DNA from: Gammaproteobacteria bacterium
GTDB lineage: Bacteria > Pseudomonadota > Gammaproteobacteria > Poriferisulfidales > Oxydemutatoraceae
Direction: 5' to 3'
DNA: 17,780 nt
Assembly (NCBI GenBank): GCA_007570905.1
Contig: RKSI01000186.1
Coordinates: 1 to 17,780 of the forward strand
Under the pieces are notes generated by a model. That model saw nothing but the letters and a program-made list of their open reading frames with translations. It was not told the origin of the DNA and searched no databases. This document shows positions 1 to 9,176 of this stretch, in pieces. Positions within the stretch are counted from its first letter, which is position 1. Each line of letters begins with the position of its first letter. The position numbers and the translations under genes were made by a program.

Positions 1-762
1 TTCAGTTACGCGGTGCATTCCGCCGCCAACCTGCCGACGCGCGCCGCCGACTGGACGCACCGCTATTTCAGCGAGCGCACCGACCTGCTGTTCGAGATTG
101 AGCGGCTGCGCTACAACAACCTGATACTGAATTCCGAACTGCAGAAACTCGTCACCTTCAAGAACGAGAACCGCCACCTTCGCAAACTGCTGCAATCGCC
201 CGCCGACACGCGCGGGCGCAAGGTGGCCGTCGCCAAACTGGTCGGCGTCAACCTGGCGCCGTTTGAGCAGCAGATTGTGATAGACAAGGGCAGCAACCAC
301 GGCGTCTATCCGGGCCAGCCGGTGCTGGATGTGAAGGGCGTCATCGGCCAGGTCTCGACGGTCACGCCGCTGACCGCCGATGTGACGCTGATTTCCAACC
401 CCGGCCACGCGCTGCTCGGCCAGATTGACCGCTCGCGGCTGCGGATGCTGGTGCTCGGCACCGGCAACCCGCGCCAGTTGAAACTGGAATATGTGCCGAC
501 CACGGCGGACATCCGCGCCGGCGACATCATCTACACATCGGGGCTGGACAACCGCTACCCTGGCGACTACCCGGTCGGCGAGGTGTTGAGCATCCACAGC
601 GAGGTCGGCGACGACTTCGCCGTCATCCACGCCAAACCGCTGGCCGATTTGATACACAGCCGCGAAATGCTGCTGATTTGGCCCGAAGACGCCGCCGCGC
701 AGGCGCAGGCGGCGCAAACGGAGCCGGCGACGAAAGCGGCGGCGGAGACCGGCGGGGAATAA
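1..762 (+). CDS. mreC: Rod shape-determining protein MreC (5' end cut off by window)
   Basis: MreC is a periplasmic scaffold anchored in the inner membrane that links the MreB/MreD/RodA-PBP2 elongation machinery to cell-wall synthesis. The frame is open from base 1, so the start lies upstream. The first visible ATG-like position (GTG at 13) is not a credible start because the N-terminal membrane anchor is missing. About 253 residues remain. A charged helical/coiled-coil stretch (ERLRYNNLILNSELQKL, then FKNENRHLRKLL) leads into the beta-barrel core, with family-like segments such as IDKGSNHGVYPGQPV, GVIGQV and AGDIIYTSGLDNRYPGDYPVG. The C-terminus is an Ala/Gln/Glu-rich tail. mreD starts 4 bp after the stop, which supports the assignment strongly. 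mreB would be expected upstream, outside the window. Confidence 0.95.
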   Translation, partial: FSYAVHSAANLPTRAADWTHRYFSERTDLLFEIERLRYNNLILNSELQKLVTFKNENRHLRKLLQSPADTRGRKVAVAKLVGVNLAPFEQQIVIDKGSNHGVYPGQPVLDVKGVIGQVSTVTPLTADVTLISNPGHALLGQIDRSRLRMLVLGTGNPRQLKLEYVPTTADIRAGDIIYTSGLDNRYPGDYPVGEVLSIHSEVGDDFAVIHAKPLADLIHSREMLLIWPEDAAAQAQAAQTEPATKAAAETGGE

Positions 763-766
763 CGCC

Positions 767-1273
767 GTGGCGCTGCGGAAAATGGACGGCGGCTACCGGC
801 TGGTGGCGCTGACGGTGTTTGCGGCGATGATATTGAGCGCGCTGCCGATACCGCAGTGGGCGCATGTATTCTGGCCGGAATGGGTGCTGCTGGCGGTCAT
901 CTACTGGTGCCTTGCGATGCCGGAGAAACTGAACATCAAGTTCGCGTGGTTTGTCGGCATTCTGACCGACCTGCTGGAAGGCTCATTGCTGGGGCAGCAC
1001 GCGCTGCTCTACACGCTGATTGCGTGGCTCACCACCTATTTCTACCAGCGCCTGCGCCTCTACCCGCCGCACCATCAGGTTTTCTTCATCGCGCTGCTGC
1101 TGCTGATTTACACGATGATCGCCATCTGGATCAACAGCCTGCGGCTGCGCTACTCGCTGGAGATGGACTGGAGCAGTTTGCTGCCGGTCGCCAGCAGCGC
1201 GCTGATGTGGCCGTGGGTGTTCGCGGTGCTGCGCCACCTGCGCCGCAAAACCTACGCCGAAGCGCAGGGGTAG
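767..1273 (+). CDS. mreD: Rod shape-determining protein MreD
   Basis: MreD is a small polytopic inner-membrane protein of the elongasome. The 168-residue product has about five hydrophobic segments, beginning with LVALTVFAAMILSALPIP and ending with a membrane segment before the basic tail LRHLRRKTYAEAQG. Typical MreD features are the WPEWVLLAVIYWCLAMP and GILTDLLEGSLLGQHALLYTLIAWL segments. The chosen start is GTG at 767, four bases after mreC, with a GGGG stretch about ten bases upstream as a weak ribosome-binding site. ATG at 782 is an in-frame alternative that would shorten the N-terminus by five residues. The last 22 bp overlap the 3' end of convergent pheA, so there is no room for a dedicated terminator. 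Confidence 0.93.
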   Translation: MALRKMDGGYRLVALTVFAAMILSALPIPQWAHVFWPEWVLLAVIYWCLAMPEKLNIKFAWFVGILTDLLEGSLLGQHALLYTLIAWLTTYFYQRLRLYPPHHQVFFIALLLLIYTMIAIWINSLRLRYSLEMDWSSLLPVASSALMWPWVFAVLRHLRRKTYAEAQG

Positions 1274-2334
1274 GAACCCAGCAGTTTGTAGAGGCCGGCG
1301 CCGGCCTCGAGTTCGGCCAGCGCCCGGCCCAGCACCTCGTCGCCGCAGTGCCCCTCGATGTCGAGGAAGAACACATATTCCCAGTTGACGATGCGCGCCG
1401 GGCGCGACTCGATGCGCGTCAGGCTGACGCCGCGGTCGGCGAGTATCCGCAGCAGCGCGGCCAGCGAACCCGGGCGGTTGCGCGCCGACACCAGCACGCT
1501 GGTCTTGTCGGCGCCGGTCGGCGGCACATCGTGGCCGCCGATGACCAGAAAGCGCGTCGCGTTGCACGAATAGTCCTCGATGCCCTCGGCCAGGATGTTC
1601 AGGCCGTATTCGGCGGCGGCGCCGGCGGCGGCGATGGCGGCGGCGTCGTGCTCGTCGTGCGCGCGCAGCGCCGCCGCCGCGTTGCTGTGCACCGCGACCT
1701 GGTTGCAGCCCGGCAGGTTTTCGTCAAGCCAGCGCCGGCACTGGGCGAACGACTGCTGGTGCGAATAGACGCTGGCCAGCCCGTCGAGGCCGGCGCCGGC
1801 GCCCAGCAGGCAGTGGCGGATGGGCAGTTCAATCTCGCCGACGATTTGCAGCGCCGAATCCATGAAGCAATCCAGCGTGTGCGTCACCACGCCCTCGCTG
1901 GAATTCTCGACCGGCACGACGCCGTAGGCGGGCTTGCCGCTTTCAACGGCGCGGAACACCTCGGCGACCGTCGGGAAGTCGTGCGTTGCGATGGCGCGGC
2001 CAAAATGCTTGAACGCGGCCTCGTGCGTGAAAGTGCCCTGCGGCCCCAGGTAGGCGACGCTGATTTCCTGCTCCAGCGCGCGGCACACCGAGATGATTTC
2101 ACGGAACAGCGCCGTCAGTTCGGCGTCTTGCAGCGGGCCTTTGTTGGCGGCGATGAGTTCGCGCAGGTGCACGCTCTCGCGCGCCGGGCGGTAGAACGAA
2201 TGCCCCGGCTCCAGTTCGCGCTTAAGCCGGCCAATGCGGATGGCGTAGTCGGCGCGCTCGCTGATGAGTTTCAGCAGGCGCGCGTCGATCGCGTCTATCC
2301 TGCCGCGCAGGTCCTGAAGTTTGTCGTCGGGCAC
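1252..2334 (-). CDS. pheA: Bifunctional chorismate mutase/prephenate dehydratase (P-protein)
   Basis: This cytoplasmic enzyme converts chorismate to prephenate and then phenylpyruvate, the committed route to phenylalanine. The 360 residues show three domains. An AroQ-type chorismate mutase helix bundle covers roughly 1-90 (LRGRIDAIDARLLKLISERA). Prephenate dehydratase covers roughly 92-270 (VAYLGPQGTFTHEAA, the NATRF catalytic motif at 258-262). A C-terminal ACT domain covers roughly 278-355, with the ESRP phenylalanine-binding motif at 309-312, so feedback inhibition by phenylalanine is expected. The start is GTG at 2334, three bases after the serC stop. An AAAAGGG stretch within the end of serC can serve as ribosome-binding site, so translation is probably coupled to serC. 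It is the last gene of the gyrA-serC-pheA run. The hisC/tyrA/aroA genes that often follow are absent here and the convergent mreCD pair follows instead. Confidence 0.97.
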   Translation of the reverse strand: MPDDKLQDLRGRIDAIDARLLKLISERADYAIRIGRLKRELEPGHSFYRPARESVHLRELIAANKGPLQDAELTALFREIISVCRALEQEISVAYLGPQGTFTHEAAFKHFGRAIATHDFPTVAEVFRAVESGKPAYGVVPVENSSEGVVTHTLDCFMDSALQIVGEIELPIRHCLLGAGAGLDGLASVYSHQQSFAQCRRWLDENLPGCNQVAVHSNAAAALRAHDEHDAAAIAAAGAAAEYGLNILAEGIEDYSCNATRFLVIGGHDVPPTGADKTSVLVSARNRPGSLAALLRILADRGVSLTRIESRPARIVNWEYVFFLDIEGHCGDEVLGRALAELEAGAGLYKLLGSYPCASA

Positions 2335-2337
2335 CTG

Positions 2338-3408
2338 TTACGCCCTTTTCTCGAAGTCACGCATGAATTCCGCCAGCACCGCCGCGCCCTGCGGCGGCAT
2401 CCCATTGTAAAGGCTTGCGCGGATTCCGCCGGTGGCGCGGTGGCCGCGCAGCCCCAGCAGCCCCTGGTCGCCGGCCTCGCGCAGGAAGCGGCTTTCCAGT
2501 TGCGGCGGGCGCAGGCGGAAGAAAACATTGGTGGCGGAGCGGCTTTGCGGCGCCACCGGGTTGGCGTAGAGGGCCGAGGCGTCGATGCAGTCATAAAGTG
2601 CCGCCGCGCGTTGGGCGGCGCGGCGCTGCATTTCGCGCACGCCGCCCTCGCGCCGCGTCCATTCAAGCACGCGGTCGCAGACATACCATGAAAAAACCGG
2701 CGGCGTGTTGAAGCGCGAATCCATCTTGTCCTGCAATTCATAATTGTAAAGCGACGGCGTTTCGGCGCGCGCCGCGCCGAAGGTCTCGCGCGCGACAATC
2801 ACGATGGCAAGCCCGGCGATGCCGGCGTTCTTCTGCGCGCCGGCGTAGATGACGCGGTGGCGGCTGACATCCACCGGCGCGGTCAGGAAGTTGGAGGTGA
2901 GGTCGGCGACGAGAAGGCCGTCGTCCAGGTGGCGGTCGGCGGCGAACGCGAAGCCGGTCAGCGTTTCGTTGCCGACATAGTGGCGGTAGGCGGGGCGGCG
3001 CGAGTTGGACCATTGCGCCGGCGGCGGCAGCGTCAGCAGGCCGTCGTGGTCGGCGATTTCGGCGGCGGCATGGACGCGGGTGTAGCGCGCCGCCTCGTCC
3101 ATCGCGCAGACCGACCAGTGCCCGGTGTTGAAGTAGTCGGCGTCTTCGGCGCCGAGGTTAAGCGGCACCGCGGCGTATTGCGCGCGCGCGCCGCCCGGCA
3201 GGAACAGCACCGCGTAATCGTCGGGCACATCAAGCAGGCGGCGCAGGTTGGCCTGCGAACGCGCGGCGATTTCATCAAACCAGTCGGTGCGGTGGCCCGT
3301 CTCCAGCACCGACACCGGAAGAGGTTCGGCGAGGTCGCGGCGCACTTCCTCCAGCACCGCGGGCGGCAACATCGCCGGCCCCGGCGCGTAGTTATAGACC
3401 GCGGACAT
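2338..3408 (-). CDS. serC: Phosphoserine aminotransferase
   Basis: This PLP enzyme makes 3-phosphoserine from 3-phosphohydroxypyruvate and glutamate (serine synthesis) and also serves pyridoxal phosphate synthesis. The 356-residue length is normal for the family. It has the N-terminal NYAPGPAMLP motif, the cofactor-phosphate loop GGARAQYAAVP (72-82), YVGNETLTG near 144-152 and the Schiff-base lysine K193 in YAGAQKNAG. The C-terminus matches the family (FLREAGDQGLLGLRGHRATGGIRASLYNGMP). The start is ATG 3408, 26 bp after gyrA, with no clear Shine-Dalgarno sequence. The pheA start follows after 3 bp. The gyrA-serC-pheA order is conserved in many gammaproteobacteria, which supports both function and operon structure. 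Confidence 0.97.
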   Translation of the reverse strand: MSAVYNYAPGPAMLPPAVLEEVRRDLAEPLPVSVLETGHRTDWFDEIAARSQANLRRLLDVPDDYAVLFLPGGARAQYAAVPLNLGAEDADYFNTGHWSVCAMDEAARYTRVHAAAEIADHDGLLTLPPPAQWSNSRRPAYRHYVGNETLTGFAFAADRHLDDGLLVADLTSNFLTAPVDVSRHRVIYAGAQKNAGIAGLAIVIVARETFGAARAETPSLYNYELQDKMDSRFNTPPVFSWYVCDRVLEWTRREGGVREMQRRAAQRAAALYDCIDASALYANPVAPQSRSATNVFFRLRPPQLESRFLREAGDQGLLGLRGHRATGGIRASLYNGMPPQGAAVLAEFMRDFEKRA

Positions 3409-3434
3409 GGTGGCGGGCGGGCGCGCTGGCGCGG

Positions 3435-6179
<2,745 letters not shown>

Positions 6180-6223
6180 TCAACGGTGTCGTTTGGAAGA
6201 GGTTTTGGGGCAAAAAATCCAGC

Positions 6224-6253
6224 AAAAACCCCGGCGGGAAAAGGGCTGCCGGG
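6224..6253 (-). promoter_or_regulatory. Terminator-like hairpin in the gyrA leader
   Basis: On the minus strand CCCGGC (6253-6248) can pair with GCCGGG (6235-6230) across a 12-nt loop, and GTTTTT follows directly (6229-6224). This is a six-pair all-GC stem plus a short T run within the predicted gyrA 5' leader. It could be a weak intrinsic terminator/attenuator, or a stabilising 5' hairpin, because it would start almost at the first transcribed base. Only the pairing and T run are seen; any role is inference. Confidence 0.4.
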
Positions 6254-6262
6254 ATAGGTCGT

Positions 6263-6271
6263 ATTCTACCA
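6263..6271 (-). promoter_or_regulatory. Predicted extended -10 promoter of gyrA
   Basis: The minus strand reads TGGTAGAAT, an extended -10 (TGn followed by a 5/6 match to TATAAT). No good -35 hexamer lies 16-18 bp upstream, which suits an extended -10 promoter. Transcription would start near 6256, giving a gyrA leader of about 76 nt that contains the hairpin at 6224-6253. Confidence 0.5.
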
Positions 6272-6389
6272 TGAAAGGGGGCCGAGATGGGGGTGAAAAT
6301 GATGGTTTTTGGAGGGCGGAAGTGGCGCTACGGGGCAGTTCAACCCCATCAACCGGCGGCTGGTTTGGGATAGGGATAGTGAATCGCGT

Positions 6390-6451
6390 CTGCCGTTCGT
6401 CGGACAAATGCTACCGTTCGTCGGATTTTCTTATGCTTTTCCGACCAAAGG
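6390..6451. repeat. Cluster of three 12-bp repeats, possible operator
   Basis: CCGTTCGTCGGA occurs exactly at 6393-6404 and 6414-6425, with a centre-to-centre spacing of 21 bp, about two helical turns. With flanks the match is 15 bp with one mismatch (6390-6404 and 6411-6425). A third copy in inverted orientation lies at 6440-6451 (TCCGACCAAAGG, 10/12). The set sits in the otherwise gene-free stretch 6180-6480, upstream of the small coiled-coil gene and beyond the gyrA promoter. The geometry fits a regulator binding one DNA face. No regulator gene is nearby, so this is inference. Confidence 0.5.
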
Positions 6452-6477
6452 GTTTATAAACGGGTTTCCGATAAACC
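6451..6477 (+). promoter_or_regulatory. Hairpin upstream of the small coiled-coil gene
   Basis: GGTTTAT (6451-6457) pairs with ATAAACC (6471-6477). An inner CGG/CCG (6461-6463 with 6468-6470) closes a 4-nt loop, leaving a three-A bulge. It ends 18 bases before the ATG at 6496. No T run follows, so it is not a typical terminator. A TATAAA at 6455-6460 inside the left arm could instead be a -10 element, though without a recognisable -35. Confidence 0.35.
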
Positions 6478-6495
6478 TGTTTGATGGAGATTAAA

Positions 6496-6753
6496 ATGGA
6501 CAATGAAAACAGACGGGACATAGAGGCCGGGCTTCACAGGATGGAGCTCAGGCTGATGGGCATGGAGAGCAAGATGAACGACAAACTCACGGAGACGAAA
6601 AGCGAGATGCGTAGTCGTTTTCACGAGATAGATTTGAAGTTCATACGCACGAATGGCAAGTTGGGGAACATGGAATTAACAATAAAAGGCGGCCTTGTTA
6701 TTCTTGGCATGGTTCTTGTGTTTTCCACAATATACATCATCCTCCTGAAATAA
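6496..6753 (+). CDS. Small coiled-coil protein with C-terminal membrane anchor, unknown function
   Basis: I do not recognise a characterised family. The 85-residue product starts with a strongly charged helical region (residues about 1-58, heptad-like spacing of L/M/I with many E, R and K) and ends with one membrane segment, GGLVILGMVLVFSTIYIILL, then a terminal K. The architecture resembles XhlA/DUF1640-like small coiled-coil membrane proteins, but this is an architectural comparison only. ATG 6496 is preferred because TGGAGA lies 5 nt upstream. TTG 6481 and ATG 6484 are in-frame alternatives that would swallow that site. Codon use (AGG, ATA, TTA, AAA, CTT) is more AT-leaning than its GC-rich neighbours, suggesting transfer. 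A strong hairpin follows 16 bp after the stop. Confidence 0.65.
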   Translation: MDNENRRDIEAGLHRMELRLMGMESKMNDKLTETKSEMRSRFHEIDLKFIRTNGKLGNMELTIKGGLVILGMVLVFSTIYIILLK

Positions 6754-6769
6754 CCCGCCCCGCCAACCG

Positions 6770-6794
6770 GAGGCCGCGCCTGCGGCGCGGCCTC
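6770..6794. terminator. Strong hairpin between convergent genes
   Basis: GAGGCCGCGCC (6770-6780) and GGCGCGGCCTC (6784-6794) form a perfect 11-bp GC-rich stem with a TGC loop. It lies 16 bp after the small coiled-coil gene, and its last base is the first base of the stop triplet of the convergent cyclotransferase gene. The downstream T content is poor on both strands (CTATTGG on +), so it is a probable rather than classical intrinsic terminator. It could serve both directions. Confidence 0.7.
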
Positions 6795-7570
6795 TATTGG
6801 CGCACTTTTATCTCGTAGATTGCCGGCCAGTTTTTGCCGGTGATGAACAGGCGGCGTGCCTTGCTGTCCCAGGCGATGCCGTTGGCGACGCCGGCCTGCA
6901 CCTGGTCGCGCGCCTTGCGGAACAGCGGTGTCAAGTCCAGTTCGGCCTGCACGACGCCGTCTTGCGGGTTGATGACGACGACGCGGCTGGTCAGGTACAC
7001 ATTGGCGTACACGCGGCCTTCAACCCATTCCAGTTCGTTCAGGCGTTTGACCGGGCGGGCGCCGTCGGTCACCGTTACGCGCCGCACCTCGCTGAAATCG
7101 GCGGGGTCGCGGAAACTCAATTCCGCCGAGCCGTCGCTCATAATCAGATGGCGTCCGTCGTGCGTCAGCCCCCAGCCCTCGCCGCTGTACGACATCGTGC
7201 CCGCGGGTTCCAGCGTAGCGGCGTCGTAAAGCAGCGCCTTCCCGGCGCGCCAGGTCAATTGATACAGCCGGTCGCCGGCCAGCGCCAGCCCCTCGCCGAA
7301 CAGGTTGTCGGCCAGCGCGCGCTCCCGCCGCACCTCGCCGCTTTCAAGGTCGAGTATCGCCACCGACGATTGCCGGTAACGCCCGCTGCTTTCCACCAGC
7401 GCGCCGTCGTGCACAACCAGGCCCTGCGTGAAGGCGCGCACGCGGTGCGGGAAAGCGCCGACGACGGTGTAGTCGAGCGAAACCGGCGCGGCGCCCGCCC
7501 CGCCCGCCGCCGCCAGCCAGCACAGCAAAACCAGGCAACCTTTTGCCCGGCCTTTCATCAGCCAGTTCAT
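6794..7570 (-). CDS. Exported glutaminyl-peptide cyclotransferase (plant-type QC)
   Basis: The family converts N-terminal glutamine of peptides to pyroglutamate, using a five-bladed beta-propeller. The 258 residues begin with a signal peptide (MNWLMKGRAKG, then hydrophobic CLVLLCWLAAAGG, likely cut after AGA near residue 27), so the enzyme is probably periplasmic. The lipobox is not convincing. Family hallmarks are FTQGLVVHDGALVESSGRY, with E60 at the position of the catalytic Glu of papaya QC, LNELEWVEGRVYANVYLT and the C-terminal NGIAWDSKARRLFITGKNWP. ATG 7570 is the chosen start; ATG 7558 (MKGRAKG) would also give a good signal peptide. The -10 element ends six bases before ATG 7570, predicting a leaderless mRNA. 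Its natural substrate here is unknown. Confidence 0.88.
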   Translation of the reverse strand: MNWLMKGRAKGCLVLLCWLAAAGGAGAAPVSLDYTVVGAFPHRVRAFTQGLVVHDGALVESSGRYRQSSVAILDLESGEVRRERALADNLFGEGLALAGDRLYQLTWRAGKALLYDAATLEPAGTMSYSGEGWGLTHDGRHLIMSDGSAELSFRDPADFSEVRRVTVTDGARPVKRLNELEWVEGRVYANVYLTSRVVVINPQDGVVQAELDLTPLFRKARDQVQAGVANGIAWDSKARRLFITGKNWPAIYEIKVRQ

Positions 7571-7576
7571 CGGCCA

Positions 7577-7585
7577 ATTCTACCA
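7577..7585 (-). promoter_or_regulatory. Extended -10 promoter of the cyclotransferase gene (leaderless)
   Basis: The minus strand reads TGGTAGAAT, identical to the proposed gyrA element at 6263-6271. The hexamer ends at 7577, so standard spacing puts +1 at 7570, exactly the A of the ATG. Confidence 0.5.
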
Positions 7586-7620
7586 ACCCGCCGCGCCATC
7601 ATATGGAAACCCGCCAATGC

Positions 7621-7629
7621 TGGTATAGT
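7621..7629 (+). promoter_or_regulatory. Extended -10 promoter of mtaD (near-leaderless)
   Basis: TGGTATAGT combines TGn with TATAGT (5/6 to consensus). Standard spacing puts the transcription start near 7636, only about four bases before the mtaD ATG at 7640. There is no Shine-Dalgarno. It lies in the 69-bp divergent spacer shared with the cyclotransferase promoter. Confidence 0.5.
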
Positions 7630-7639
7630 GCGCTGCGGG

Positions 7640-9085
7640 ATGCGTAACATAGAAACCCTGATTAGCGCGCTGCATATCGTGCCGGTGAGGCCGCGCGGCG
7701 AGGTGCTGCACGACGGCGCCGTGGCGGTGGACAAGGGCCACATCGTCGGCGTGATGCCGCGCCTGCAGGCGCTGGAGAAATTCCGCGCCGAAGAGCAGGT
7801 GCACCTCGCGCACCACATTCTGCTGCCCGGCCTGATCAACGCCCACACCCACTCGCCGATGAGTCTGTTCAAGGGCGTCGGCGGCGGGCTGCCGATGCAG
7901 CGCTGGCTGCACGAATGCATCTTCCCGCTGGAGCGCGACTTCCTGACGCCGCAGTTCGTGCGCGACGGCGCCGAACTCGCCATCGCCGAGATGATACGCG
8001 GCGGCGCCACCTGCTTCAACGACATGTATTACTTCCCGGAAGACATCATAGATGTCGCCTGCCACGCGCGCATCCGCATCTGCTGCGGCCTGACGGTGCT
8101 CGAGTTCGCAACCGCCTACGCCGCCGACGCCGACGAATACATCGGCAAGGGGCTTGAGGTGCGCGACCAGTACAAGGACGACGGTCGCGTCCACTTCATG
8201 TTCGCGCCGCACGCGCCCTACACGGTGTCGGACAAGACGCTGATGCGCATCCGCACCTACAGCGACGAACTCAACCTGCCGGTGCACATCCACCTGCACG
8301 AGACCGCCGGCGAGATTGCCGACAGCATCGCCGAATTCGGCGTGCGCCCGATGGCGCGGCTCGACCAACTCGGGCTGGTCACGCCGGCGCTGCGCGCCGT
8401 CCATCTGACGCAACTGACGGAAGAGGAAATCGCGCTGCTTGCCGAGCGCAACGCGCAGGTTCTGCACTGCCCCGAATCAAACATGAAACTGGCGTCCGGC
8501 GTCTGCCCGGTGCAAGCGCTGCTGAAACACGGCGTCAATGTCGCGCTCGGCACCGACGGCGCGGCCAGCAACGACGACCTTGATATCCTTGGCGAGATGC
8601 GAACCGCCGCGCTGCTGGCCGGCGTTGCCGGCGGCATCGGCGGCGGCGTTGGCAACGGCGTTGTCGGCAGCGGCAAAAGCGCCGGCAACAACGCCAATAA
8701 CAATGGCGGCGGCTCCGGCAACAGCGACACCGGCGACAGCGACAACATTTTCAATCCTTTCACCGCGCTTGAAATGGCCACCATCAACGGCGCAACCGCG
8801 CTCGGCCTCGGCGAGGTTGTCGGCTCCATAGAGAAAGGCAAGGCGGCGGACTTTGCGGCGGTCCGGTGCGACGGCATCGAGGCCGTGCCGGTGTACGACG
8901 CCGTCGGCCACCTGGTCTATTCGGCCAGCCGCAGCGAGGTCAGCGATGTGTGGATTGCCGGCCAGCGCGTGCTGCGCGACCGCGTTCTGACTACAATAGA
9001 CGAACAGGCGCTGCTGAAGAAAAGCGCCGTGTGGCGGCGCAAAATCGCCGTCGCCGCGGCGCGGACGCGCCAGCCGGCGCAATGA
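7640..9085 (+). CDS. mtaD: 5-methylthioadenosine/S-adenosylhomocysteine deaminase (TrzA/SsnA-type amidohydrolase)
   Basis: This metal-dependent cytoplasmic amidohydrolase deaminates methylthioadenosine or SAH, feeding S-adenosylmethionine by-product salvage. The 481 residues show the family order: N-terminal beta segment IETLISALHIVPV, metal-binding HxH (H69, H71 in INAHTHSPMSLFKG), FAPHAPYTVSD, VHIHLHETAGEI, QVLHCPESNMKLASG and the metal aspartate in ALGTDGAASNDD. The family usually has about 440 residues. The excess is a Gly/Asn/Ser-rich insert at residues about 330-369 (nt 8627-8746) between GEMRTAALLAGV and FTALEMATINGA. The start is ATG 7640, matching the family N-terminus. The gene heads mtaD-ubiG-mupP; UbiG is an SAM-dependent methyltransferase that produces SAH, so the pairing is metabolically sensible. 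Close relatives deaminate other substrates, so the specificity is less sure than the fold. Confidence 0.88.
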   Translation: MRNIETLISALHIVPVRPRGEVLHDGAVAVDKGHIVGVMPRLQALEKFRAEEQVHLAHHILLPGLINAHTHSPMSLFKGVGGGLPMQRWLHECIFPLERDFLTPQFVRDGAELAIAEMIRGGATCFNDMYYFPEDIIDVACHARIRICCGLTVLEFATAYAADADEYIGKGLEVRDQYKDDGRVHFMFAPHAPYTVSDKTLMRIRTYSDELNLPVHIHLHETAGEIADSIAEFGVRPMARLDQLGLVTPALRAVHLTQLTEEEIALLAERNAQVLHCPESNMKLASGVCPVQALLKHGVNVALGTDGAASNDDLDILGEMRTAALLAGVAGGIGGGVGNGVVGSGKSAGNNANNNGGGSGNSDTGDSDNIFNPFTALEMATINGATALGLGEVVGSIEKGKAADFAAVRCDGIEAVPVYDAVGHLVYSASRSEVSDVWIAGQRVLRDRVLTTIDEQALLKKSAVWRRKIAVAAARTRQPAQ

Positions 9086-9092
9086 AAGCACA

Positions 9093-9176
9093 ATGAGCAT
9101 GAACACCGACATCGACTCCCGCAATCCCGGCAAAAAGCGGCGCCCTGCGCGCAGAGTGCGCCAGCCCGCGCAATAA
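9093..9176 (+). CDS. 27-codon mini-ORF in the mtaD-ubiG spacer
   Basis: ATG 9093 opens a 27-residue frame beginning MSMNTDIDSRN and ending RRVRQPAQ. Its start mimics UbiG and its end mimics the MtaD C-terminus, so it is best seen as a product of the junction duplication. Its ATG overlaps the TGA of a four-codon ORF (9082-9096), which in turn overlaps the mtaD stop. Whether it is translated, or merely passes ribosomes towards ubiG, cannot be told from sequence. Confidence 0.3.
   Translation: MSMNTDIDSRNPGKKRRPARRVRQPAQ

Noticed and set aside
1252..1273. Overlap of mreD and pheA as a frameshift or assembly error
   Set aside because: Both proteins end with plausible C-termini and convergent 3' overlaps of this size are common.
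856..2691. 611-codon + strand open frame
   Set aside because: It lies opposite pheA and serC, has Ala/Arg/Gln-rich composition and no family-like motif. It is a codon-bias shadow of the high-GC genes.
6180..6407. 75-codon minus-strand frame whose TGA directly abuts the gyrA ATG
   Set aside because: It needs a TTG start, has no ribosome-binding site and contains the predicted gyrA promoter. I considered it as a gyrA leader peptide because of the stop/start contact, but the transcript would begin inside it.
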